This document shows positions 13,787-22,900 of a DNA stretch of 37,047 nt, piece by piece (position 1 is the stretch's first letter; every line of letters begins with the position of its first letter). Origin of the DNA: a virus; IMG/VR virus record IMGVR_UViG_3300043470_000314, positions 1 to 37,047 of that record; one strand, 5' to 3'. A program made the translations under genes and the position numbers. The notes beneath the pieces are model-generated. The model had not been told where the DNA came from. It worked only from the letters and a program-made list of their open reading frames with translations, and made no database searches.

Positions 13787-14029
13787 CTATGGTAGAAAGC
13801 TTGTTACTAGCGACACTAAGATCGCTGCCACAGCAAGCATGATAGCAATGTTACTCGACTTATTTGCTCGTTGCGTTTTTAGCTCTTTCACATCAAGCTC
13901 AATCTCGTTGATACGGTCGTCCTGTGCGTCTAGTTTCTTTTCCATACGTTCCTGTGATTCTCTCACCGAGCGCATCCCTTCTTCTAGGCGACCCAGTGCT
14001 ACATACAATTCCGGAGATTGCTCAGACAT
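13787..14029 (-). CDS. XhlA-like holin / membrane-anchored coiled coil
   Basis: This 80-residue protein has a heptad-patterned helix (about 10-53) and a single C-terminal membrane span (about 58-77, IAIMLAVAAILVSLVTSF). This is the layout of haemolysin XhlA-type holin accessory proteins. It overlaps the upstream holin-like gene by one base and is the last gene of the structural/lysis arm. A lysis role is inferred from position next to the endolysin. Confidence 0.72.
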   Translation of the reverse strand: MSEQSPELYVALGRLEEGMRSVRESQERMEKKLDAQDDRINEIELDVKELKTQRANKSSNIAIMLAVAAILVSLVTSFLP

Positions 14030-14310
14030 TACTCTTTGTCGCTGTTCTTTTCTTCAAACTTGCGAATAGCGTCGTTCGCTGCTTCGTGCACAGTCTCTTT
14101 TGAAGCCTGTCCAGTAGTTGCAATAGCGTAACCTATAGCACCAAGAATACCTAACATGAGAGTTGTCCATGCAATTAGGATACCTGTGAAAGGGTCACCA
14201 GTAATTACAGCACCAGAACCTGCGGCTCCACCAACGATGAACAGGAATACTCCAAATCCACGCCATATTAGAGTGCCAACAACGGCGAGGATTTCTTTTA
14301 TGCGATCCAT
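14029..14310 (-). CDS. Holin-like two-span membrane protein
   Basis: This 93-residue protein has two hydrophobic spans (about 8-35 and 43-66), glycine/alanine-rich as in many holins, and a charged C-terminal tail (ANDAIRKFEEKNSDKE). It directly follows the endolysin gene, so it is the best candidate for the membrane-pore holin. ATG is at 14308-14310. Confidence 0.75.
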   Translation of the reverse strand: MDRIKEILAVVGTLIWRGFGVFLFIVGGAAGSGAVITGDPFTGILIAWTTLMLGILGAIGYAIATTGQASKETVHEAANDAIRKFEEKNSDKE

Positions 14311-14350
14311 TTTATACCAATCTCGCCCACTATATTAATAGTCTATTCAA

Positions 14351-14962
14351 TTATACCTTATCGGTTTTTGGGGCTGCAGGCTTTGCCTCTGGGGTAACTA
14401 CCGGCACAGAGTGTGGTGGTAGCACAGTTGCTGGTGCGTCCTCTGGGGTTGCCAAGTCTGCTTCTGCGTGTGCTTTTTCAAACTCTAGAACAGACTTAGT
14501 AAACTCCATAGGGTTGTAAAAACCTTTACCCGAAGCGAAGCCGGCCATAGGCTGAGACTTTAGGTGACCCTTCCAGATCTCCCAGTGCAAGTGCTTACCA
14601 GTCGCGAAACCAGTGTCACCCATCTTACCAACAACAGTTCCAGCAGTAATGCGCTGACCCTTCTTGACCTTGATTGAACCAGCAACCATGTGGAAGTAAG
14701 TCCAAGTAACTTTCTTGCCCATCACAGTTGACTGAACAACAACTTTGTTACCTGCGCCACCTGGGTCAGTGCTGGTTGATACGCCAACAACTTTACCGTC
14801 GAAGCATGCTTCAAGGTATGAAGGGTTCTTTGCTTGCCAAATGTCTACACCGTTGTGGTGTTTCTTTGCTTTAGTTTTTGGGTGGACTCGCCAACCAAAT
14901 TTACTTGTTACTTTCCAAGCTTTGCCTGGTTTGCCATCTAGTGGCCATTGTGATTTTGCCAT
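14351..14962 (-). CDS. Endolysin, M23 (LytM-type) peptidase
   Basis: This 203-residue zinc metallopeptidase would cut peptidoglycan cross-links. The metal ligands are visible: H36-x3-D40 in HHNGVDIW, and H124-x-H126 in GKHLHWEIW; H91 in YFHM is the expected catalytic histidine. The GWRVHP start and VVGKMGDTGFATGKH are typical of the family. There is no signal peptide, so release needs a holin. The C-terminal 50 residues are Pro/Ala-rich with no recognised wall-binding domain. Followed by two holin-like genes. Confidence 0.92.
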   Translation of the reverse strand: MAKSQWPLDGKPGKAWKVTSKFGWRVHPKTKAKKHHNGVDIWQAKNPSYLEACFDGKVVGVSTSTDPGGAGNKVVVQSTVMGKKVTWTYFHMVAGSIKVKKGQRITAGTVVGKMGDTGFATGKHLHWEIWKGHLKSQPMAGFASGKGFYNPMEFTKSVLEFEKAHAEADLATPEDAPATVLPPHSVPVVTPEAKPAAPKTDKV

Positions 14963-14964
14963 TT

Positions 14965-15660
14965 TTATTCCTTAATAAATACGTAGTTCATGTTTATATC
15001 TGCTTCGTCAGCGATTGCTGACCCAATAGCGGTTATTACACCTATGCCAGTGGAGCCACTTATGTAAGAGGCTGCAACTGGCCCAGCGCTACCGCCAAGG
15101 CCTGGGGCTTGAACACCAATCGGTCTATAGCCTGAAGAAATTGTGAAAACACTTTCGTTACCAATATTACCGGCAGAAAGGTCTCCACCCTTGCGTTTAA
15201 CGTTTATGCTCAAGTTCACCATGCCATTTTTCTCTGTGTAAGTGTAATCAGTTATAGTCCATTCGGAAGTGTTCACAGCTGTGATAATCACAGGGCTAGT
15301 TAAGTTTGTTCTAACAATCGGGGTTTTATTCCACATCAGTTTCCACTCTGAATTATCCCATATATATAGAGCGTCATTAGTGGTGTCGTAATACATTGAT
15401 CCTTCAGTGCCACTGTTGCTTGGAGCGCCACTAGGTGCACCAGCACCATCCTGCAGGTTCAAAGCTAACCTTGTGTCGGTTGCTACAATAGCTTGCTTTA
15501 AAGTGTAAATCGTGTCGTCACTGTTTGCTCCACGAATGTTCGCCTTTAAAGCAGTAATAGCGGTGTCAGCTGTGTCAGCTAGATTCTCGAAGTGTGATTC
15601 AAGCGGGGTAATTGCACTCGAACCATCTGGGTATTCTATTCCATTTGGGGTAGTTGGCAT
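14965..15660 (-). CDS. Minor tail / receptor-binding protein
   Basis: This 231-residue protein begins YPDGSSAITPLESHFENLAD, an N-terminal segment shared in pattern (PL-x-SHF-x2-LA) with the next gene upstream, probably a tail-attachment motif. The middle has the phage-fibre signature MYYDTTNDALYIWDNSEW, and the C-terminal part is beta-rich with Gly/Ser repeats, fitting a trimeric tip. Host binding is inferred from position between hub genes and endolysin. Confidence 0.7.
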   Translation of the reverse strand: MPTTPNGIEYPDGSSAITPLESHFENLADTADTAITALKANIRGANSDDTIYTLKQAIVATDTRLALNLQDGAGAPSGAPSNSGTEGSMYYDTTNDALYIWDNSEWKLMWNKTPIVRTNLTSPVIITAVNTSEWTITDYTYTEKNGMVNLSINVKRKGGDLSAGNIGNESVFTISSGYRPIGVQAPGLGGSAGPVAASYISGSTGIGVITAIGSAIADEADINMNYVFIKE

Positions 15661-15674
15661 TTTATATTCCTATC

Positions 15675-16565
15675 TTATGCGCCAAGAAAGTTGACGGTTA
15701 ACATGCAAGGGATTACTGCGCCGGTCATTGTGGACGAAGCGGTAGTAGATGCGCCTTGAGCTCTAATTATTTCACCAGCGTTAAGCCTAACAGCGCCAGC
15801 AAGATTAACGTAAGCTGTAGTTGTAACGTCAGATCTCTGCCGTTGCATCAAAACTTCAACTGGAGTTGCTGAAGGGCCTGCAGCAACAATAGCGTCCCTA
15901 GCACCTGCAGCGGCGCTAGCATAGTTGAGCTGTAAACCGATCTGATACCAGCCGTTAAAAGGCACAGTTACAATGCCGGATGCTTCAGTGAAACCGCCAG
16001 TTGCTAAAGTTGAGTTAAAAGTTAAAGTGTATTTAGAGTTGGCCGTAGCCATAGCAATTGTTCCAGTCTGCTTCCCAAGGAAGGTTGCGGTTCGTCCAAA
16101 AGCTGGCAACCAAGCTGACCCATTCCAAAGGTAAACCTGGTCTACATCTTTAAGGTAAGCTGTGTCACCGTTGTAAAGGTCTTCAGGTAAAACAGCATCC
16201 ATCACTGTTTTGCTGTCAAAAGTGAACTGTTTAGACTGCAACATCCAACCAGTGCCACTTGAAGGGTTAACGTTCCAAACATACTCCCGCTTGTTGGCGA
16301 TAATTAAACACCTGTCACCATCTACAAGATCTGGTTTTCCAGTGGTTTCATCTATGGCCTTTCCAAATCTTGGGTGACTTGGATTGAGCTCTTCATATTC
16401 GGCTTGTCTAGCCTCTACAGTTTCGTAACGCAAATACTTCAACTGAAGGCGGTCAGTAACCCCCTTGTCAACGCTACTAGCCAAAGCCGCAAAATGGCTG
16501 TGCAAAGGCACAAGAACGCTATTAGCGTCAGGTGCGACAATCTTTAAGTTTGTTGTTTCAGACAT
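15675..16565 (-). CDS. Minor tail / receptor-binding protein with jelly-roll-like end
   Basis: This 296-residue protein shares the N-terminal PLHSHFAALASSVD motif with the following gene. The middle carries DTAYLKDVDQVYLWNGSAW, a common phage-fibre surface motif. The last 130 residues (FNSTLATGGFTEASGIV, PFNGWYQIGLQLNYAS) alternate strands and resemble C1q/TNF-type jelly-roll trimer tips. A receptor-binding role is likely but unproven. Confidence 0.72.
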   Translation of the reverse strand: MSETTNLKIVAPDANSVLVPLHSHFAALASSVDKGVTDRLQLKYLRYETVEARQAEYEELNPSHPRFGKAIDETTGKPDLVDGDRCLIIANKREYVWNVNPSSGTGWMLQSKQFTFDSKTVMDAVLPEDLYNGDTAYLKDVDQVYLWNGSAWLPAFGRTATFLGKQTGTIAMATANSKYTLTFNSTLATGGFTEASGIVTVPFNGWYQIGLQLNYASAAAGARDAIVAAGPSATPVEVLMQRQRSDVTTTAYVNLAGAVRLNAGEIIRAQGASTTASSTMTGAVIPCMLTVNFLGA

Positions 16566-16578
16566 TATGTTTCCTTAA

Positions 16579-17376
16579 TTAACTAACCGTATATGTAACC
16601 ATCATGTATGGTTTAGAAGAGTATCCCGCACCATAAAAATAACCGTAAGAAGCCACACTGTTTGGTGCAGCAACACCCACCGAAAAACCCCTAACCGAAC
16701 CTGAAGCCAAGCCAGCAATTACACCGCTAGAAAGATTTAAAGTTTTAGCCTGCCCATAGCTGAAGGAGCTGGTGAAAGCATTTGTTGAAGAGGTCGGTTT
16801 AGTTTTGCCCTGATAAGAGTGTGTAGCAAAATAGCCTGTTCCGCCAGAACTATTATAAAAATGTTTGTTTCTGATATATAATGTTGCAGAATCAATTGTT
16901 ACGTTAGCTGCGCGGAGGGGCGCTAAGTCAACTTCTGAAAACCAGAAAGACCCAACCTTTTCTGAACCGTCCCTACCATCCTGATACAACATGTTAGCGT
17001 CAGTATATTCACCAGAGCCAGTAACAAGACCATAAGAGTTCCAAGTAGCAGAACCCGAAGCATTTATTTTAACAACCTTTTGCACAGGTGGGGCAACCTC
17101 TTCAGGGGCAATCTGACCAATGTTAGTGATCTTGTCCATCTCAACTTTAAAGGCTGCATAATCCGCAGACTCCTGAACCTTATCAATAATATATTTCAAC
17201 TGAAAAGTTAGTGTTGCCATGTTCTGTTGATAACGCAAATCGTTAGCTGCAATCCTATCCATCTGTGCTTTAATCAGAGGTATAGCACCTTCACCCAGCT
17301 CATCAAGTTGGGTGTCAACCCAGCGAGACCACTGTTGCATCTGCGCTGGTGCGTTAGATAAAGGTTTAGTTTCCAT
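16579..17376 (-). CDS. Minor tail protein, probable carbohydrate-binding tip
   Basis: This 265-residue protein has an N-terminal helical part (about 1-90, with QMQQWSRWVDTQLDELGEGA) and a beta-rich C-terminal part (about 105-265) with Ser/Gly/Tyr repeats, including WFSEVDLAPLRAANVTIDSA and SKPYMMVTYTVS. This type of domain is common in actinophage minor tail proteins. It overlaps the hub gene by 11 bases, suggesting coupled expression. Confidence 0.72.
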   Translation of the reverse strand: METKPLSNAPAQMQQWSRWVDTQLDELGEGAIPLIKAQMDRIAANDLRYQQNMATLTFQLKYIIDKVQESADYAAFKVEMDKITNIGQIAPEEVAPPVQKVVKINASGSATWNSYGLVTGSGEYTDANMLYQDGRDGSEKVGSFWFSEVDLAPLRAANVTIDSATLYIRNKHFYNSSGGTGYFATHSYQGKTKPTSSTNAFTSSFSYGQAKTLNLSSGVIAGLASGSVRGFSVGVAAPNSVASYGYFYGAGYSSKPYMMVTYTVS

Positions 17377-19036
17377 ACTTGTAAAGCGTATCTCCTAACG
17401 GATAAATAGTTGCGTCATTAAAAGTCATGTCACTATAGTATTCATCCAATTGCCCAAATGTTCTAGCCGGGTAATCATCGTTAAACTCAGTAAAAACCTG
17501 ACCACTGTATTGCGTGTTAAAAGTTGTAAAAGTATCTGTAGACTCAAACCCAGAAGTTTCACTAAAAGTATCAAAGTTCACAGAATATATACTAATTATA
17601 TCATCAAATCGTGTGTCGACTTTAGCGTTAATAGATATAGAAGCATTGTTAATTGTTGCTGTTTTAACCCTATAATATCCGTTGTCATACAAGAATCTTG
17701 CACCAACAATTTCAGTAAAATCATTATCTAACTGTGTAAAAGGTAGAGTCAGGCTTAAGTCCACTGTTGGGCCGGTAGCGTAAGCTGCGGCTTGAAGCAT
17801 GTGGTAACTAGCGTCGCTAATAAAAATGTTGTCAATAGTTGCTTTGCTGTCTTTTTCAATAAAGTTTCTGTCAGCCCCAGTGTCAACTGTGCGCATCACC
17901 TTAGTAACTTTTACTCCTTCGCCACAAATATATAAAGCTGGGCGGGTTTCAGTGTCATACTCTGCGATGCGGAAAGGTTCAGTATAAGCTGAGTTCGGTT
18001 GGTTTGGTGCTTGAATAATGATTTCAAGTTGCATAGGGTTTTCGTCAGAAACTTTTACAGTAATTTTACCCCCAGCTTCAACCCACCACTGTGGTGAAAC
18101 CGGAATGTTAAGATTGTCTACAACAACATAAGGGGATTTTGCTATGCCACCGGTGAAAGGGATTGGTTGGATTGCTTGCACACAAACAGGTTGAATGATT
18201 TTTTCAGTTGTTGTTGAGTTTGTTATGTCAACAACTTCCTTGATTCTTTCGCCCATGTTAACTTGATATGTTGTGCTGGCTGAGAAGATAACCATATCCT
18301 GTTCCCAGGAGCAGTCGTAGTCGTAAAGTTCTACAGATCTTGATGCGCCTAAGGCTGTGATGCTTCTTGAAACGCCGGCTGCTTCATCAACAAAAATCGT
18401 TCTCCTGCCCATTGGCACAAGCATTAGGTTACCTTCAGGGCCTACCAGGATATCGGCTTTGTTTGCGACACAAAACTGTTTCATATATTCCCAAACGTTG
18501 CCCTTCCAACCTGGGTATGCTACTGGAGTGGCAAAATCTTCATCAACGTCATCAGGGTTTACAGTGATCCCAGCAAGGCTACAGTAATATATGAAAGCTG
18601 TCTTAATTGTTTTGCCTTCTCCAAAGTGTGGTTCAGCGCTCTTAACTGCATTCATTTTAAACAAAGGCCCATCAACCGACATTGACAGATTATATCCAGA
18701 AATGTTCATTGAGCTTACTGTGCCGTGAAAAGTTCCTCTACCTTGCACAAGTCCCTGATAGTCGGATGGTAGTTCGCCATCAAAAATGCCGTAATCAGAC
18801 AAATAAACTTCACGACCCAGCAAAGCGGTGGATCGTTTGCTTCCAGTGATCTTAACAATGTTTCCATTAGCATCAACCTTTGTGAAGGTTCCTGGAGCTA
18901 TAATGTCTAATGTGCCAGTAGAGCCAGAGGAATCGGTAGCGTCTGTTGGTATTGATTCAAGCGAAAGGCTGTAACTTTGAATGTCCCCAATTTCAGCTTT
19001 GCTTGTAACGTCTTTAGTGACAAGTTTTACAGCCAT
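17366..19036 (-). CDS. Tail hub / baseplate-like minor tail protein
   Basis: This 556-residue protein lies directly after the Dit-like gene and before the fibres, the usual place of the tail-hub (Tal/gp27-like) protein. The N-terminal 120 residues are beta-rich, followed by the GKTIKTAFIYYCSLAGITVN and NVWEYMKQFCVANKADILV motifs seen in hub proteins that form the channel tip, and a beta-rich C-terminal half with IDNIFISDASYHMLQAAAYA. No lytic domain is visible. It overlaps the Dit-like gene by 10 bases. Confidence 0.75.
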   Translation of the reverse strand: MAVKLVTKDVTSKAEIGDIQSYSLSLESIPTDATDSSGSTGTLDIIAPGTFTKVDANGNIVKITGSKRSTALLGREVYLSDYGIFDGELPSDYQGLVQGRGTFHGTVSSMNISGYNLSMSVDGPLFKMNAVKSAEPHFGEGKTIKTAFIYYCSLAGITVNPDDVDEDFATPVAYPGWKGNVWEYMKQFCVANKADILVGPEGNLMLVPMGRRTIFVDEAAGVSRSITALGASRSVELYDYDCSWEQDMVIFSASTTYQVNMGERIKEVVDITNSTTTEKIIQPVCVQAIQPIPFTGGIAKSPYVVVDNLNIPVSPQWWVEAGGKITVKVSDENPMQLEIIIQAPNQPNSAYTEPFRIAEYDTETRPALYICGEGVKVTKVMRTVDTGADRNFIEKDSKATIDNIFISDASYHMLQAAAYATGPTVDLSLTLPFTQLDNDFTEIVGARFLYDNGYYRVKTATINNASISINAKVDTRFDDIISIYSVNFDTFSETSGFESTDTFTTFNTQYSGQVFTEFNDDYPARTFGQLDEYYSDMTFNDATIYPLGDTLYKYGN

Positions 19037-19932
19037 GCGCCTATCTCCTTAAGGCTGACAGACATTGTAATAAGCCTACGCCCATCCACAACGCCTTTAT
19101 AGTTCATTTGTGGGGCTCCAGCAATAGTGCAACCTGTAAAGCCTTCACCAGAGCTCCAAGGCCCTGAAACATCAATCGGCTGGTGGTGGTGAGAGCCACC
19201 AATTGCTGCAAGCTTTGCCATACCTCCGCGAATAGTAATCGTTGAAGAGGTGTTGTCTGTTCTTGAAATGTAAACTCGGATAGCGCGAACCCTGTTAGGG
19301 TTGCCCTCTTCGTTTGAGAAAGTGTCGCTGTAACGTGAACCAGTGCTAGCTGATAGTTCACCCAAAACAACTGTCGCCCCGTCAGTCCCATCAGGGTTGA
19401 CTTTAACCGCACGTATTGCTGCTGTGCCAGTTTTTGAATAAACAAAGCCAATGCTTAAACTGTGCCCCTCAGGAATCAAAAGGGTTAAAGAACGTGAAGT
19501 TTCTGCAGTGTTTGTTACAGGATACTTTGCGCTTTGGAAAGGAAAGTTGTTTGGGTTCGTTGTGTGGCTGATTGGTTCTGGCTTGTTGCCAGAGGAAATC
19601 AAGCTAGGCCAGTCACGCACAGTAAGCATGGGGGCGGCCCAGTGTGGCGGTAGGATGTTGTCTGCAAAAGGGTCTTCCCAGTAGATTAGCCCACCACCAT
19701 AAAGTCCGTCTTTGAAGTCTTTAATAACTTGCAGGTCGGCACGATCTCCCACCCAAGACATCTCAAAGTTGCGGGCTGAACCGAAAGAGGCTTTAACAAA
19801 CTGTCCACCATTAGTAAACTGTTGTTCTTCGGCGTTTCCGATTGCTGACGCACCCATTTCGGCTAGTGGTGCTTTAACCCATCTAGCGTTTCGGGCGTTG
19901 CCAAACCAAATTTTACCATCGTATGCGGCCAT
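19027..19932 (-). CDS. Distal tail (Dit-like) minor tail protein
   Basis: This 301-residue protein directly follows the tape measure gene; its ATG overlaps the tape measure stop by one base. N-terminal motifs (DGKIWFGNARNARWVKAPLA, SFGSARNFEMSWVGDR, DFKDGLYGGGLIYWEDPFA) match the Dit-like ring proteins of actinophages, and a galectin-like beta insert may occupy about residues 120-250. It would join the tail tube to the tip. Confidence 0.78.
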   Translation of the reverse strand: MAAYDGKIWFGNARNARWVKAPLAEMGASAIGNAEEQQFTNGGQFVKASFGSARNFEMSWVGDRADLQVIKDFKDGLYGGGLIYWEDPFADNILPPHWAAPMLTVRDWPSLISSGNKPEPISHTTNPNNFPFQSAKYPVTNTAETSRSLTLLIPEGHSLSIGFVYSKTGTAAIRAVKVNPDGTDGATVVLGELSASTGSRYSDTFSNEEGNPNRVRAIRVYISRTDNTSSTITIRGGMAKLAAIGGSHHHQPIDVSGPWSSGEGFTGCTIAGAPQMNYKGVVDGRRLITMSVSLKEIGAWL

Positions 19933-22900
19933 TAGTTGCTTCCTCTCATAGCCAGTAGCATGTTGCCTCGGTTTGCCGAGCTAGCAATTTGGCGGTCGTC
20001 ACTGTAAAGGTTTACAGGTCGGTTTGCGATTGCCATAATCTGCATTACTGCACTAGGTGATAATTCTACCACACTTGACCCTCCGCCGGAAACTGTTCCG
20101 ATCATACCACCGGATGCGTAGCGTGGAATTTGCATGTTGTTGATAGCATTCATGAAGTCCAGCCCGTAGTATTGAACAGCTTTTTGGTTTTGAATAAACT
20201 CGCCCGAGCGAACTGCCATCAGTCCACCAGGACCAGCGGCTAGCATGTTGTCTACTCTAGGGTTTTGTGGAGACTTTCCAGGGATTAGACCACCGGATGC
20301 ATAACCGACAACGCCACCGTTCCAGGCAGAATCTTTAATTGCTTTAGCAATCTGTTCAGCCATGTATTTTACGCTGTCTTTTTTAATCCCAATATCTTTC
20401 TTAACAGCGCTTGTTTGACCATCTTCTAGATAAAGTGGGTTAATTGCAGAGTTACCAGGAATTTTCTTATCAGAAAGAGTCGAACCAAGAGCCGCATCTC
20501 TAGCGTCATTTTGTGCCTTAACGATCTGAGCAGTGCGCTTGTCACCTTCGTCCATAATTTTATTAACCTTAGCGATGACACCACCCTTCTTAGTATCATC
20601 GCTAACAAGATCCCCAGCACCCTGTTTAGAGTCTGTGTTAAACATGTCGTTAACCTTATTAAGGTAAGGGTTGAATTCACCAGGGTATAGTCGAGCGTGT
20701 TCTGCACCAAGAGCCAATCGAGTCTTCTTGTTGTTCATGGCTGTTACCATTTCAGCATCCATTGGGCCCGTGTTGACTTGACCCGTATAAGGGTTATACT
20801 CTCCAGGGTGAGTAGCTGCGTGAAGTTCACCCCTTGTTTTCAAAGGAACCAAGCCCTTTTCGTCAAGCGTCTTCTTCGACTCTGGCCAAGGGTTCGGCTG
20901 GCCAGTGAACGGGTTATATTCTCCAGGGTAACGCTTTGCGTGAATAGCTGCATTCTTTTTAAGCATTGATACAGTTTGGTTAGCATCATACCCTGCCTGC
21001 TGATATTTGCTATGCATGCTCAAGATTTCGGTCGCACCTGTGCGAGCTGCCTGAGCCCCATTAGCCTTGTTGTAGTTAACGTTCTTAAAGTTGTCTACAC
21101 TTGACATGGCTGAACGGCTACCAATGATTTCGCCACTTCTAGCTACAAGCTTTGCTTCACCAGGATTTAGTTTGCCAGTGAATGGGTTTATTTCACCAGG
21201 GAACTTTGACGCATGTTCAGCTGCCATTGCCTTCTGGGATGCCACAGTGACACCAGTGCGTTTCATTCTTCCAGGAATGCCAGCTTCATCTACTTCTTGT
21301 TTGGCTTCGCCATAAATACGAGCCTGATCCCATTTGTATAGGCGCTCATCATACTGTTCGTTGTATCTCTTAGCCTTATTTACATTTACGTTATTGAAGT
21401 TATCATTGTAGTAGTCAATAGCTGCTTGCTCCTCCTTTGTCCTATCCTCCCTATCTTTATCCCATCCAGGCGATGCATCCATAGAGGCTTTCCATCTATC
21501 GCCATTGAATACATCTGCAAAACCAGCCCAAAGATCTGAAAATCTAGCTAGGACTAGATCGCCCTGACCAGCTTCCTTGACTGGCCTTACGTCAGACGAT
21601 CCATCCCATGCCTTAGTTGAAGGGCCATTCCACAACTCATTTTCGTTTGGGTCTGAGCTAGGGCCGTTAAACTGGCCCCCGTTTCCATTGGAAGATCCCT
21701 TCTTATTCCTTGAGCCTCCACCGTTATTTTGCTTAACCTGCCATTCCATGAATGCACGGGTTCCAGGGTCAGCATCAACACGAAGAGTAAGTTCCTTTGG
21801 AAGCTTGTCAACAATCGTGCGGAAGTCCTTAAAGGACTTAACATAAGGATCCATTTCCTCAGCAGAGAAACCAAGTGCCTGCCCCTGTGCTAGCATGTCA
21901 GCCTTAGCTTGGTCTGAACGCTTCTTCAATTCCTTCTGAGACAAGTTAGTGTTAGCAAGAGATTCAAGATACTTGTTGTAGTCTTGGATTAGTCCACGCA
22001 TGACAGCACGGTTATCAGCAGCCGCTTTAGTATTTCCGACTAGGCTAGTGCTTGCACCGTCCTGAGCTGTCCCAAGTTCCTTGCTCTTGTCAGCAAGTTC
22101 TTTGTCTTTTGCTTCAAGTTCTGCACGAAGTTTGTCAGCTCGCATAGTGTCGCCATACTTAAGCGCAATGTTGAGCTGGTATTCAAGAATGTTGCGGTCT
22201 GCAGTCATTGCCTTGATTTCGTCTTTAATCTTTTCGATTGCTTCACGAGCTTCGTCGACGCGGTTCTTAACGTTTTCCCATGAAGCAGCTAGAGCATCAG
22301 TTGCTTCTTCCTTGCCATAGCGAATAGTGAAAGCGGCGCTAAGGATAGAGGACAAGTCCCCAACATAATCAGTAAGTGTGTAAACACGAGCGATAGTGTT
22401 GTCAAGTTCACTATTTAGATCTCCAGCACCGTCTTCCGCTGCCCCCACGGAATTACCAAGAGCCTTCATTATCTTGGAGTTTTCAATACCAGATTTTGTT
22501 GTGCCGTCTAAAGCGTAAGCTATGTCTGAAAGGTCTTGATACAGGCCTGGGGCTGTAGCTCTAAGCTCTGCAGAGCTAGTGAACCAGCCTTCGAGATATT
22601 TAGAAGCACCATTCCCAGGGTCTTCTAATGCCATACCAATCATGTCTTGCAAACTTATGTTTGCATCTTTAGCAAGCTTGTCTAAGTCCTTGCCCATGTT
22701 GAAGTATTTTTTAAACTTTTCTTGAATCTGGTCGTCATTCATTGCTGCTTGAGCGAGCCATTCCATTGCGTTAGCGCCAAGAGCAAGAGTTTGCTCAGTA
22801 ATACTGTCAGTTGTTTCAGTAATAGCGCTGGTCATTTTTGCAGAAGAACCAGTGGTTGCTTCCATAGATTGCGCCCAAGCTGTTAGACCAGTCTCGGAGG

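Noticed and set aside
14311-14350. Possible - strand promoter between endolysin and holin genes
   Set aside because: TTGAAT and TATAGT boxes are present but only 10 bp apart.
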